A stretch of DNA of 64,000 nucleotides from Stichopus chloronotus. Lineage: Eukaryota > Echinodermata > Holothuroidea > Aspidochirotida > Stichopodidae. Both the position numbers and the translations under genes were made by a program. Every line of letters starts with the position of its first letter. The first letter of the stretch is position 1. Shown piece after piece: positions 48,101-60,700 of this stretch. Below the pieces are notes generated by a model that made no database searches, had not been told where the DNA came from, and was given only the letters and a program-made list of their open reading frames with translations. The stretch spans positions 10,665,419-10,729,418 of the forward strand of contig CM037839.1 in assembly GCA_021234535.1 (NCBI GenBank), given 5' to 3'.

Positions 48101-51100
48101 AATGATGCACAGCAACTGTGGACACAAAATGGGAGAAAAGCTAGAGTAATGCATAAGAAGACAGACACTTGCTTCTCATCTAGTGAGGAACATTGAATCC
48201 AATGTTAAGTTAACATGAACTGCAGAATTAAATCTGTTCATGTTAACTACTGCATAATATCACATGCAACTTGGCAATGTGAGAAACCAGTCTGATATTC
48301 CCTTGGCTATAGAAAAGTAACAATTCATTTACGATTAATGACAGCCACATGTCAAAATGACTCCATCTGCTACTACTGCTACTACACCCTGATGTAGTTT
48401 ACCTACAACCCATAGAAACTAAGGAAAGGATCTCTTAACCAGACCCACAATCTTGGACAAAATACCAAAACAAAACAACCATTTCTGTCCGCATACAAAA
48501 CCATTAAACAATCCACTCATTCATGATCACTCGTTTTCAACAAAACGTATACAAATAAACCCCCAAATTAAAATGAAACTTTTCCTGTTCATAGTCGAAA
48601 TTCAGAATACTTTCATTTGAAAATCCCCAGACCGAAAACTAAACCCGAAAGCTAATTTTTATGATGCATCTTGTCCAAAAATGTTCAATTTTCTTTCAAA
48701 ATTTCGCTCCAAAATTGCTCCCAAAAAACTCAGACAATCTTGGACAAAATACCTTGGGACACCTTGCACCCCTGTCCAATGTTGGCTATAGGATTGCTGT
48801 TCAAAGGGTACATTCACTTCTATAACGCAACATTGGAAAGGGGCGCGGGGTTTCATGTTATCCTCTCACCTAAAATTCAGCATTATATTTGCAACGTACG
48901 ACTAAGTGTCCCAACAATTTTGTCCAAGATTGTAGCCCCCAGGCATCATTACTGGTCTTTAGCATGAACTTGACAACCAGCTGTTTATTAGTCATCCTTT
49001 GATGCACTGAACTGCAAATTCAATTTGATTTCGTTTACTTCATATGGTTGACACATAATTTCATATTATATCCAAAGTTCCTCTCTAAAATTACTACATG
49101 TACCACAATACAAATTTGCACAGAGATAAATAATGGCAACTGATGTTAATCCACTTTCAAATGTGCATGAAAAAAATCATTATTGTAAAATTTCCCAAAG
49201 CATCAATTACTTCCTACTATGTTGAAATGATAGGTTTGGACTTCATGTACAGATCAAAAAAGATCACCAAGATGGCGTGCCCCACTCACATGCAACCCTT
49301 TGGAGACTTATGTAATGTACAGCTACTGAATATACTATTTAATTAGTGCTACATGCTACATATTCATAATGTGTCCCATGAATATTCAGAAATTGAAGTA
49401 ACATTACAATGAGTTAATTTAACTTTCAGTTCAAGTTAGCATTCATTCTTCATAAACACAGTCACGCTTTTAAATGTCTTGGGCAAGTACTTTCATTGTC
49501 TCCATGTTTCACTGTCAAATTTGGTTTCCCCCTGTAAAATCTCTGACACTGGCATTAGTCTGTCATATTTGATGTTCCTTTCTCTGTTCTTAAGGCTCTA
49601 ATGGTACCCTCACACTACGAGCAGCAGAGCAAAATGCCTCAAACATTTCATAAATACTAATATTAAAAACCGTCAAATGCTCACAGTTTTTCCACCATGC
49701 ACAAGTAAAGCAAAGCGCGTTACAAGTGGATTGCTACCATCCTGCTTGGTACAATATTGACCTATTTAATATGCTTGTTACCCTGGACAAAGACAGTTCA
49801 CAGAAACATCTTCATGTTCTATTGCTGTGATGTGACCCACAAAAGGAAAAGGAGATCTGGTTGTATCTACTGGATAAATGAAAGACAACCAAGTATTCAA
49901 ACGCTCGAGCATTCAATGTTCCAAATGCCAATGCTTGAAACATTTTTAGTATGAAAGAGCCTTAAGGCTAACTAATGACATGAGCAATTTCTGTTCTGTT
50001 GATGTTTTTCTCTTGGTTTTGATAATAGGAAAATTACACTCACAGCTGCTGGGATGAAGAGAGACAGTGAGTAACCATAGAGACAGACCAGCTCCATGAA
50101 AGACACACTACTAGAGATTCCTCTCCAGTAAAGCTGAGCATAGAGGAGAATTGGTACCAACCATGTGTATACGAAGACCATCAAAGCTGCTGTGTTTACT
50201 GAAAAAAAAAAACAAGAAACTGGAATGAAATCACAATGATGAATGTGGCCAAATCCTGTGACAGCCAGAATGTTAAACTGACTGATTTATTCTCAAAGAA
50301 AATGTAAGATTGACAGGTAAAAGCAAGCCGCATTATGTAACATTGTGTGTGGCATAGTGGTGGTCTCTGTATACAAACTAGTGAATGTTATTAGGGGGAG
50401 AATGCACTGTGGGGATGAGAACAGAAAATCAGACATTGAAAATATTGCATTTAAAAGGTACAATGTAGTGTTTCCAAGAAAACCTTGCTTGGCCTTACAG
50501 CCAACAGGATCAATAGCAAAAACTACTGAAAGCAAAACATATTTACACTTCATTTTAAGAAACAACTTCACAAGGAGATGCATGTTTTGTTGTGTTCACA
50601 TCTGACTAAATTCAACAGTACTGAAAAAATGGTCACTTGTGAATAACAGCATGTTTTGAACAGTCACTATCAATGCTAAGAATTGCATATTTGAGTCAAC
50701 CTGGAACATGCACTTTTGTTCAAGCTTTCTACCGATTGACAGACCCTTTAAAATACTCTTACAAGGTTTACATTGCTTGACATGTTTTTTAGTTTTATTT
50801 GACAGAAAACAAAATTCAAAGCGTGTATCGAAATGTTCTTTACTTACTCCATGAAAAGTGTGTGACATGAGAACTGGCAACTTCTTGAAAGTAAAGAGAA
50901 ATGTCAGCGCTGATGACGAGGGTGAAGATCAAGGTGACACAGACCCAGAACGGCCCTGAAACAGATGGTGGATAGATGGAAATGCAGAGTTGGAAAGTTT
51001 ACTGGCATTTCATTGGCACTTACCAGCAAATGCCCCATCAGAATATCATCATACTTTGCAACCTTATGTAGGCTAATATGTTGGAACAATTATAACAAAA

Positions 51101-51893
51101 TTTTCAAATATTCAAAATCTTCAAAAAGAGTACAAAAGAAGAATGTTTAAGGTGTGTTTTTTTTTTCCTTTTTCTTTGAGGGAAGAGAGAGGCAAGAAAA
51201 AGAAAACTATTGCTGCTGACCGTGTAAAAGGAGCTGAAAACAATTTGAAGGACTGAATATAAAAGCTTGGTAGTAACGACTTTTAGGGAAAACATGATCT
51301 AGAGTTAATACAACCAATAGCACAGCAGAGCCACTGATTCTCAACACGTAATACTGTACATCCACATGGCCATATGTAGGTTTTTCCATAACTGACACAT
51401 GCAAGGAAAAATGAGAACATGAGACCTTTAGATTACCTGTGCTACGATATGAAGATACTGGCGGAACCAAAATTCTGCTTGGTAACGTCATACCATAAAG
51501 TCACCAGTAAAACTTTACATATAAAACATTCATTGAACATCTTCTTTACCATTTTGTATCAGAGAAATAACATGCATCAGTTTTGCCTATGACTCAACTC
51601 AGCAAATTGGTTCATTCATTTTCTTGAAAGAATGCATGTACTGTCCTCTTTATGGGGATTATGAGTATGTTATACAATTTGCATTGTAAAACTGTACAAA
51701 TGTGCAATTTGACTGGTTATAAGGTACACAGCATTATCCAAAATCATCAATGACCATGACTTTATCCTCAAGAGATGGTCAAAAACAGTAACAGAGTTCA
51801 CACTGTCGTTTGGAACACTGGACCACTTCTGTCTGACCCTCTTTGAAAAACAGCGATTGAAAACTCTTTTTAAATGGACTGGCCACTTTATCT

Positions 51894-51940
<47 letters not shown>

Positions 51941-54900
51941 TCTGCTACCACTTCATCAACAATTACAAACATAAAATATGTGTTAAACCAATGACACTGA
52001 TAGCAGTCTCCTTCATACGTCACCTGCCTGAAATTTGACAAAGGGTATTAGCAAACATCAGGCCTACTAATAGTCATGCATTTGGTCTCTTTCAATGGAT
52101 GGAGGATTTGTTGAAATTCTGAATTAAGAAAATAAAATTTTCACAGTCACTTCCACCTATTTTAACCACACACAATAAAATCACATTTGGTAATTACAGT
52201 AGTATTTTGCACGATACATACCATAGAGGTCTGGAGATGGTCTGAGATGAGTATCTAAATAAGTCTTGCCAAACTGAGGGATGAAAGATCCTAGTAACCG
52301 TCTGCCCACCTGTGAGGTGTCTACATCGAAGAACTGCTGGTAGTATTCAATGCTCCAAAATGGCGGTGTTTTCTTTTTACCGGATAACAACTGCAAGTAT
52401 ACAAAATCAACTATTCAAATAAAAGGAGCATAACGTGTAGAGAACAAAACTCAAAAGTTACGGCGTATGGTATACGAAATGCGTGCCAAGTGAAACCTAT
52501 TCAACACTTTCAGATGTGTCACACATGCAGTACAGTACAGCATCTTGAATAAAATTATCTTGATCAGAAAACATGAGAGTCGCAGCTATCGTGTTCAGTG
52601 AATTTCGGAACTTTTCAAACTTACAAAAGGTTTTCAATATCATACGGTAGGATACTACTGTCTTTGTATACTACCAAAAGACTCTCTCCAAATAAAGGCC
52701 TAGCTGTATGTAGTCAAATTGATAAACAATGGCGCTCATGCCTTTAAGACCACAATCGAAAAACCAAAAGGTCATTACAGTATTTACAAATGTCTTCCTT
52801 AGGGAATCTCTCTTTTACTGTTACAGCCTTTCTGGTTTGCACCTTTGTCAGTGCCACTTGATGAAATGAACGTAATTCACGCAACCTAGAACTAATTGAT
52901 TCACTTCTTTTCTCATAAAGAAAATCGATCAAAATTGAACAGCTCAAGAAGAAAGGCTGATGACGAACCAAGAGTGGTTAAAATCCTCGGGATAATTAAT
53001 CATTACAGTTTATAAACAACACAGACTATAAGCAACTACTGCATGATGCCACCTACCTTATTAGCACAGGAACAAACCCTACCAATAAATATTACTATAC
53101 CCCTTAATTTAAACTAACCACCAAACAAAAATATCTGCACTTTTTAGTTGCTTATGAAAAAGGGCTTTCTTTGATGATATAATTGGGCCACTTTGGCTAT
53201 GCGTTATGACCCAATTTATCATTTTGACCCAATTCTTTTGTTGAGTAACTGAAGGGTCAAGGACTTATACCTCTGTATCATCTTCATGGTCCACATCTCC
53301 TAACATGGTACTGCCTACTCCTGTATTCATGTCAGAGTCTCCCACATCATCTAATAACTTCGTGTCACTGAAATCTGTCAGACAAAAGAGAAGATTGGAT
53401 TGAAGTTATGCAAATGTGTTGTATTGTCAGTAGGTCATAGCTTACACTTCAAAATTTACTACATTAAAAAATGTAGAAAGGAATCCTACATCAATTTCCA
53501 CAGCTCAAACAGAAAATATTCATTTCAACAGATCTTCTCCTGAATTACAAAAAAAATCTGTGAATTTTTTGTTTCATTCTGGTTAATGAATTACAGTTTA
53601 AGTTAAACCAAATAAAATGTTCCCATTTTTTTAATCAAAATGATTTGAAAATCAAGGGATTTCCTCAAACTTTTAGTTTTCATCAGGTATCTTAATTTTC
53701 TAACTTCACTAATACTTAATTTTCTGAGTCATTTAAGACCATAAAGCGCCTTTGAATAATGTTTTTGCTGAAAGCGCTGTGTATATAAATGAAATATAAC
53801 AATAATGATAACAATAATATGATGAAATATAAATTAAATCAAGAAACACAAAAGAGGTAGGCAACCACATATGTAAATGACATGATTATAATAAATCAAA
53901 TGTTGCAGTAGTCTGAATAGTTTACTTTAGGCAGGATCACAGTAAATACAGCAAATGAAATATTACGTGAGTCATACCTTGAAACTGGAGGTCATCATCT
54001 ACTGATGGATCCTACTCCAAGCAATGGAAAGAAAGAAGTGAAAAACTGTATTACTGAAATCATGAGGAAAACTTCAGAGTGCTCTAACTATTGTAGCTTA
54101 TATGTTGATTGCTGCAGGTGTGGTCTAGGAGAGCGCAACAAAGCAATTTATAAATTTCGTGAAAACTGTGCTTAGGGTTTCAGCAGTGACAGCAAGTGTT
54201 AAGTTTTAATGGAGTGATTGCTATTACACATTGGCGGTTGACTCCGCATCCACACAACTGACTTAGTAACATATATGAGTTGATCAAAGGGGACAAAAGA
54301 TTTCATCCAGGACCTCGTAAAAAAGGATTTCAAAGCACCAAAGTCAATAACCCTCTTAACAGTAACTATCCAAAGTATTCTTTTTACACTGGTTGAACAG
54401 TGGTTGGCAAATACATTCACCGATCAACCAATGGCGAAGAGCATCTTTTTTATACAGGTGCTTTTCCTGCAGTTGGCAGCAACAATTCTTTCCAACAATG
54501 TTGTTAGAAATACTGAGGAAGTCTGTGAACAACATGCTACAATACCATAACCATCAACACTTTAAACACCTCAAACAAATAATCTTTCAGTCTGCTACAT
54601 TTCAGTGAAAGTGGAATAGTAGGTCTTTAGCCTTTTATGGGATACCCTTCAATGAACTAATCAAACTACACAGTAGAAACCCTACCCTGCACACTTATTC
54701 TGCACACATGTTTTGGCAACTCATTAAACATTTTGTAAGTAAGTGCATACGCATACAGAAACCCAGCATCAGCAGTATACATTCCATGTAAGGCATGGAA
54801 CAATTTATAAGGGTGGCAGGTTGGTTTGGTGGTTTGAGTGTCGAAAGGTCCCAGGCTCTAGTCCCTAAGGAACTACCATATGGGAATGCTACATGGAGAT

Positions 54901-57240
54901 CATGGGAGCAGATCTGTTTGGGTGTGAACTGGGATTGATTGGTTCACTCTGTCTCTTAACCCCCTGAACACGTTTTGAAAAGAGTATGATTATTCCTGCT
55001 GGTGTTGCTGCACAATCACCATGGTAATGTATGATCCTTCATGATCGAGCTCACCCGAGACAGCTCCATGATCCTAACACTTGGATATGCAGCTCTCAGA
55101 ATCGGTGCCCACAAGCCAAAGTTAATGATATCATAGGCTTAGTATGCTACAAATGCAATGTAACCAAATTCTAGGTCTAAACGTCCATTTGGACGTACCC
55201 TTAATCTAAGTGACTACAAATATAAGAAAAATTAGGATTGGTCTCAGAGATTTACCTCAGATACAAAGATGATGTATTTTGTGTTTTTGACTCTGTGGAA
55301 TACAGTATGTTTGTAAATTCTTAGACATGCTTAACAGATTACATCAAAATATAAAGTTTACTCATGAAATTGCTACTACAGAGTTAATTAGATGCTCAAG
55401 TTTTTCTCAGTGATGGTGATTGTTACACCAAGGTATACAGGAAAGCTACAAATACTAATGCTATTCTTAACCTTTGTGCTATGTGTCCCGAAACTTGAAA
55501 ACTGGGACTACTCAGATGCTTTTTTAAATCATGCTTTCATTGTTTGCAGTGATTGATCTTTATTCCATAAAGAAATTCTCAACCTCAAACAGATCTTTTC
55601 CAAGAATGTTACGGTTACTCCAACTGTGTTTGATGAGTATACATGTTAAAAATTCCTGAACAAAAGGATACTCTGCCAAAATAATAACAGATACAGATAA
55701 GGACAACCTCTCCTAATATGTTATACGTATCCTCTCCTAACAAGTTATAAGTATTCCTTTGTTGGTCATGCATCCTTAATTCTAAGGAAGTCTCTATCAA
55801 GTAAATTTAAAAGACTTTTACCATAAAATGATGCATTGTTTTGAAAAACTTTTTTAAGTAGGAAACTACTTTTCTCTGAAACATCATACTCCTTTAAGTC
55901 TAAAAGCAAATACCCTTTACTCATTCAAAGATTCTTGTGATAAGAATGTCTCTTATTTTGGTAAAACCAAAAGACATCTGTCTATGAGGATAATAGGGCA
56001 TTTGAGTAGTACATCACCCATCCATCACCACATTCTCAGCTGCATGGAGTGTAGAGGTTGCACTAGTGATATGTTGACCATTTTAGCATCTGGCAACAAT
56101 GAGTTCAAAAGTAAGATTAAAGAAGCATTGTTTATCAAGGAAGACAGACCTAAACTTCACTCAAAACTACTATAGCATGGCTCATCATATAATTTATCTG
56201 TTTCCTGACTCTATTTGTAACTGTCTACTGCCAAATACTACGGTCTAAAGCTGAGTTGTTTTTCTTTGTATACATTGCATACTTTCTATGATTCAAACTT
56301 TTTAATGTATTTGCCTGAAGAGGAAGATGCAGTATCTTCAAAAACATTTGTATTTTAAAATGCCTCTCAGAACTTTTCTTTGTTCCTGTATCTGCTCTTT
56401 TGGTTTTACAACAAACTTGAGATTCTTCTTGATTATACCATGAAGTAACACAGCTCTTTACAGCGGTTGTAGCTCTACTTCCCAACAATGCTTTCGGTGT
56501 TGCAACGTAAATCTGTGTATCAAGCACTCCCAACTGAAATCATCTGCAGTACCTCTTCGCACCAAATTTTACAAGAGAACTTTACTAACTTTAACTTACC
56601 ATCTTGGATAAAATTGTTGGGAGCTTTTGCCAGACTTTGTGAGTGTATTCCCAAATCTTCCTTCAGAGGAAAACACGGAACCCCACGTCCCTTTCCAGTG
56701 TTGCACTACAGGACTGAATGTACCCTATGGCAGTATTTCTCCAGCCAACATTGAAAGGGGGGCGGGATGTCCCAAGGAATTTTGTCCAAGATTGTAGCCT
56801 AGTAGTACACTGCTAAAACTACAATAACAAATCAACTTAAAATACAGTACATAGGAAACTTAAATGCTACACTACAGTAGTACAGTATTCAGTATAGAGC
56901 TTACAAGTTGCAGTACAACATGTAAGGTAGAGTAGCTCACTGAGTTTGTGAGTCCTGACTGTTTCTCACATATTATTATAACTGTGGATATAACGTTAGG
57001 CTACGCCAAATTACTAATACTAGTATTACTACCCTGAATTACTATAGAGTATAAGCCTAACAAGTGTTGTTTTTATGTGACGATGATCGGAAAAAAAGGG
57101 AGAAGAAAACATAAACTAATGAATTGATACGCATATAAAAATAGTAGCAAATTAAAGGAAAGAGAATGGATTATGGCCACTGAGCATAGAAAAGTGAGAA
57201 ATATCACCTCGTCCATGTTCACAGGTGTTCGGTCTGCCAT
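45174..57240 (-). CDS. YIPF1: YIPF1/YIPF2-type Yip1-domain Golgi membrane protein, complete
   Basis: Eight exons: 57240-57208, 54011-53978, 53374-53271, 52390-52222, 50955-50848, 50198-50044, 48115-47933 and 45284-45174. They join in frame to 298 codons plus TGA; human YIPF1 is about 306. A short acidic N-terminus (residues 12-57, VDDDLQFQ and DDTE) precedes the family signature PPFWSIEYYQQFFDVDTSQV (about 66-85) and PDLYGPFW (110-117). Five membrane segments follow at about 116-137, 151-174, 180-201, 202-232 and 240-262, then a Pro-rich tail. Known: YIPF proteins are five-pass Golgi/ER proteins that bind Rab GTPases and YIF1 partners in vesicle traffic. YIPF1 and YIPF2 are not separable from sequence alone. 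Confidence 0.92.
48734..48935. mobile_element. Fold-back MITE, copy 1
   Basis: Starts ACAATCTTGGACAAAATACC and ends ATTTTGTCCAAGATTGTAG, so the ends are inverted repeats of about 17 bp. A second inverted pair sits inside: CCCCTGTCCAATGTTG (48766) against CAACATTGGAAAGGGG (48829). A further end-like string, ACAATCTTGGACAAAATACC, lies at 48447, so a larger or nested copy is possible. It lies in a YIPF intron and codes nothing. Confidence 0.7.
51894..51940 (+). repeat. (GACA)n microsatellite
   Basis: 47 bp of perfect GACA repeat, nearly 12 units, in a YIPF intron. The Ser-Val-Cys-Leu repeats predicted on minus are only its translation. Confidence 0.97.
54810..54960 (+). repeat. Possible tRNA-derived SINE
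   Basis: The head resembles a tRNA-type pol III promoter: TTGGTTTGGTGGTTTGAGTG (A-box-like), then about 25 bp on CCCAGGCTCTAGTCCC (B-box-like, compare GGTTCRANNCC). A non-tRNA body follows. No tail or target-site duplication was recognised and only one copy is in the window. Confidence 0.35.
55400..56175 (+). mobile_element. Penelope-like retroelement fragment with GIY-YIG-type end
   Basis: Plus-strand pieces in order: ILMLFLTFVLCVPKLENW, then FLNHAFIVCSD, FHKEILNLKQIF, and after stops VSYFGKTKRHLSMRIIGHLS, HHHILSCMECRGC and IKEALFIKEDRPKLHSKLL ending at a stop at 56173. The last part matches the C-terminal GIY-YIG endonuclease region typical of Penelope-like elements. It is broken by several stops and is inactive. 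Confidence 0.6.
56600..56797. mobile_element. Fold-back MITE, copy 2
   Basis: Same architecture as 48734-48935: left end ATCTTGGATAAAATTGTTGG, right end AATTTTGTCCAAGATTGTAG, and an inner pair CCCTTTCCAGTGTTG (about 56688) against CAACATTGAAAGGGGGG (about 56746). Two diverged copies 8 kb apart show a mobile family. It lies in YIPF intron 1. Confidence 0.7.
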
Positions 57241-57726
57241 CGTCACTGTTTTGTTGTCACTTTTTATGTGACCATGAAATCGGAAGATAATATGCTAAAA
57301 CTTTAAGTCTTTCGACATTGCGCAATAGTATTAAGATTATGAACAAACAACCCATTCTGCTCTAACTGTTGACGCCATCCAAAATAAAAAAGATGAACTT
57401 ATGGCTGCAAATCATCAAACCTTCAAGTGCTGCCTGTGCCAATACACAGCAAATTTTACAAATATCAATAATTTTTGGTTGATTTATTACTTCATGTATG
57501 TTTCTTATACTTAAACCACTTTCAAAATCGTAACTAAATAAACGACTATTTGTGCAATGTGATCTCTGTGTACTGCAAGTCCCACACTGGACGCGGAGAT
57601 AATATATCTTTTATGCATTGAACGTTGCACGCTTTGCTGCAATTTTGTACGTATGGCGCAACTAGGTACAAGTGGACAGTGCTGGTGATCAATAGTGCGC
57701 ATTGTCTGAACTGTTTCTGAAGCATA
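57241..57726. promoter_or_regulatory. Shared divergent promoter region of YIPF1/2 and DNAJC21
   Basis: 486 bp between two start codons on opposite strands. No TATA box fits either gene. ETS-like CGGAAG (57281) and a YY1-like GATGGC overlapping the YIPF start codon (57235-57240) are typical of housekeeping promoters, but both are short motif matches. Divergent control is inferred from position. Confidence 0.55.
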
Positions 57727-60700
57727 ATGTCGTCCATGAAATGTCATTACGAAGTTCTCCAAGTAGACAGAGATGCCGACGATAATACCTTGAAGAAAGC
57801 TTATCGCAAATTAGCTTTGAAATGGCATCCTGGTAAGATGTAGATGTTATTCATGAAACAGGGTAACCTCGGCCGCCTACTAATCGTTACACACTTAGTT
57901 TATAAGCGGTTAAGACGAACAGTAAGTAGACCGGTTCTGCGAATGTGCCATACCGTTAGCAATTTCTGCGTAAGGAATTTACCAATTTCAGTTCAAAAAT
58001 AAGAATACACGAATATATTCACTAACACGTAAGCATATGTAAAGGAAATTACTTGCAGTACTTCACTGAAAAAAAATGTGGTCTCGCAAAATGCCACTGA
58101 TGAATAAGACCGAATGTAAAACAAACATTTTTGTGATCAACTGTTATGACTTATGACTGGCATTAACTTGCATTGTGTAATGTTTTCCCCACTTTTTCTC
58201 TTTCCTGATCAGCACCATATTTGCACAAGTTTGGTATGCACATCTGAAGTTGAGTGTGTAACTTCCACCTTCGTATAACTGCGTTATCCAACGATAATCC
58301 TGAACATGATATTTTTGTCATCAAAAACCCTGAAGCTTTTGGCCTCATTCTGTGTAGAAATCTCACTCACCTAGCTGTGCATAATGTAGGCTATTATCCA
58401 TGGAATGACAAAAGGATAACTTCATAATGATAACCACTTTTTGATGAAGATCAAGTCTGGGACACTCTGCGTGGAAACTTCAAGCTAACAGCTAATTTGG
58501 ACAACAATTAGACTCACCCTCTGCATGACTACCACCACATCTAAATATCAATCCAAAATAAGAGAGCCTAAAGCTATTCATAAGTTTCGTTCTTGCTGCA
58601 TCCTAAGCAATAAACTGGGTTAATTATGTTGGTAATGGAGTTAATTTTCATACTTAACAATTTTAATGGCGAATGGGTGAGAGGAAACTTTCTGAAATGT
58701 GTAAACTGACCAGTTCCAATCAGATCCTTAAATATATGTTGCTGGGATGCATTAATGCTGATTGCTGATGTGACAGACAGTTCTCTCTTCTCTCCATGTA
58801 ATAAATTACCTTTGCATCTTCTTTTTCTCTATTTGTTGGATCATTATTTTATGTTGTCATGAGGGTCTTGGGGAAAATCAGTTCCAGCTCATATAGTTAA
58901 AGGAATTCTCCACCATCACTTCTCATGTCTCTTAAAAAGATGCAGACATTATCATAGACAAGACATCATTCTCATTTTCAGGAAATATCCCAAAGAATCC
59001 GCAAAATGAATTATGTTGCCAGAAACCAATCGGTTGTGATGTAGTATGGACAAATCTAGACTGAACATTGCAATTGATTTTTATCTCAAACTATGGGTTG
59101 CGGTACTGTTCTGACCTCATATTTGGTCATAAAACATTAGTTTTACCAGGGAGTGGCAAAGACCTACCCTTCAAAGCATTGTTCAGAGCTACCTGATTGT
59201 TTAAGGATTAGTTGACTTAGACGACGTTGCTCTGTTAATGATATTGAACTGGTACCCACAAATAAAGGATGGAAATACCTTTGAGCTAATTACACAGCTT
59301 ACCTTCTCTCGGTTTAGTGAGTCTTGTAGTATGAGCAGTAATTAAGTTTATGTCTACCACAGTAACAGTTCCACTGGTTTCACATGCAAAAGTTATAGGA
59401 TGGGTCATTCCTATCTGCCCTCCCTCCTTGCTTCTTTCCAAGAAGTAGATTTTATCGGCAGATAAATGTGGCTAAATAGAATTTGGTTTCATTTTTTTAG
59501 CATCAGCAATGTAATAAACAATTGATAATGAAAGAACTCAATGTTATGTACATTTTAACATATCAGTTTTGTACATGGCTGGAGCTATAGTTTTTCTTGT
59601 ACCTCAGCATTTGAGTTGTCAGTCAAAATAGTGATGGTTACATCAATTGTCATCCTTCTGCTGGGAACTCCAAATATCCCTTATTCTGGCTTGGAGCAAA
59701 GTTGTAAGAAAGTTACAATGCAAATTCAATTCTAGTCTCAATAATAGACAATAGCACTCTTGACAAGTGAATACCCACATACCTGGTGAATACATCTATG
59801 TTAAACAGGGTGAAATTTGGACTATGTCAATGTTCATAAGGTTAAATATTTCTAAGGTGCAATGAATCCAAGGTGCAATGTTTCTAAGGGTTGACATTTC
59901 CAGGATTCAGTGTTCCTGATGTTTGATGTTCTTAGGGTTTTATATTTCTGAGGTTCAATGTTCCCAATTATCCATGGCATATGTTCCATCTTTCTGACCT
60001 CAAACCTGGGGAACATCTAACCTTAGGAACATCAAACCATCGAACATCAAAACCTGTGAATATCCAACCTTGGGAATAGTAACAATTGTGGGAAACATCC
60101 ACCCCAGTGAAGATCATACCATGTAGTCATTGACAACCACTAAAAATATACAAAAACAGGGACAATCAAACACTATTTGCAAGGATCCTTTGGACCAGTA
60201 GGTAGACCATCAAATTAAAGTACTGTGTAAACACCATACTTCTGATTAGCTGTCTTTCATTTGATCCCCATATCTCGGCTGTCAGTCTTACACCTAGTGA
60301 CACAATGGTGTTCCTATGAAACCCTATCTGGAGACATTGTCTTATGAAAATCATTTAAACGGAACATGTTGCAGTTGTTATTACATTTGCCTTTTGTTAT
60401 GAAATATTTTCAGATAAGAATCCAGACAAAATTGAGGAGTGCACAAAAGTATTTGCTCTGGTACAGAAGGCGTATGAAGTCTTAAGTGATCCACAAGAGA
60501 GGGCTTGGTATGACAAGCACAGAGAGGCCATCATCAAAGGAGGTACAGTATATATACTACTCAGTGAATTTAATCTTCAGAGATTTGTAACAGAGGATGA
60601 TGGACTGTTAGGTAGTAAGAAGGAATTCTGCTTACTTGTGAAACTTGTTAATTGTCATCTTTTTATTACATTTCAATTGTTTGAGGACTGTGGTTTTTGC

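Noticed and set aside
51670..52041. 123-codon minus-strand frame with Ser-Val-Cys-Leu repeats
   Set aside because: The repeats are the translation of the (GACA)n microsatellite within an intron.
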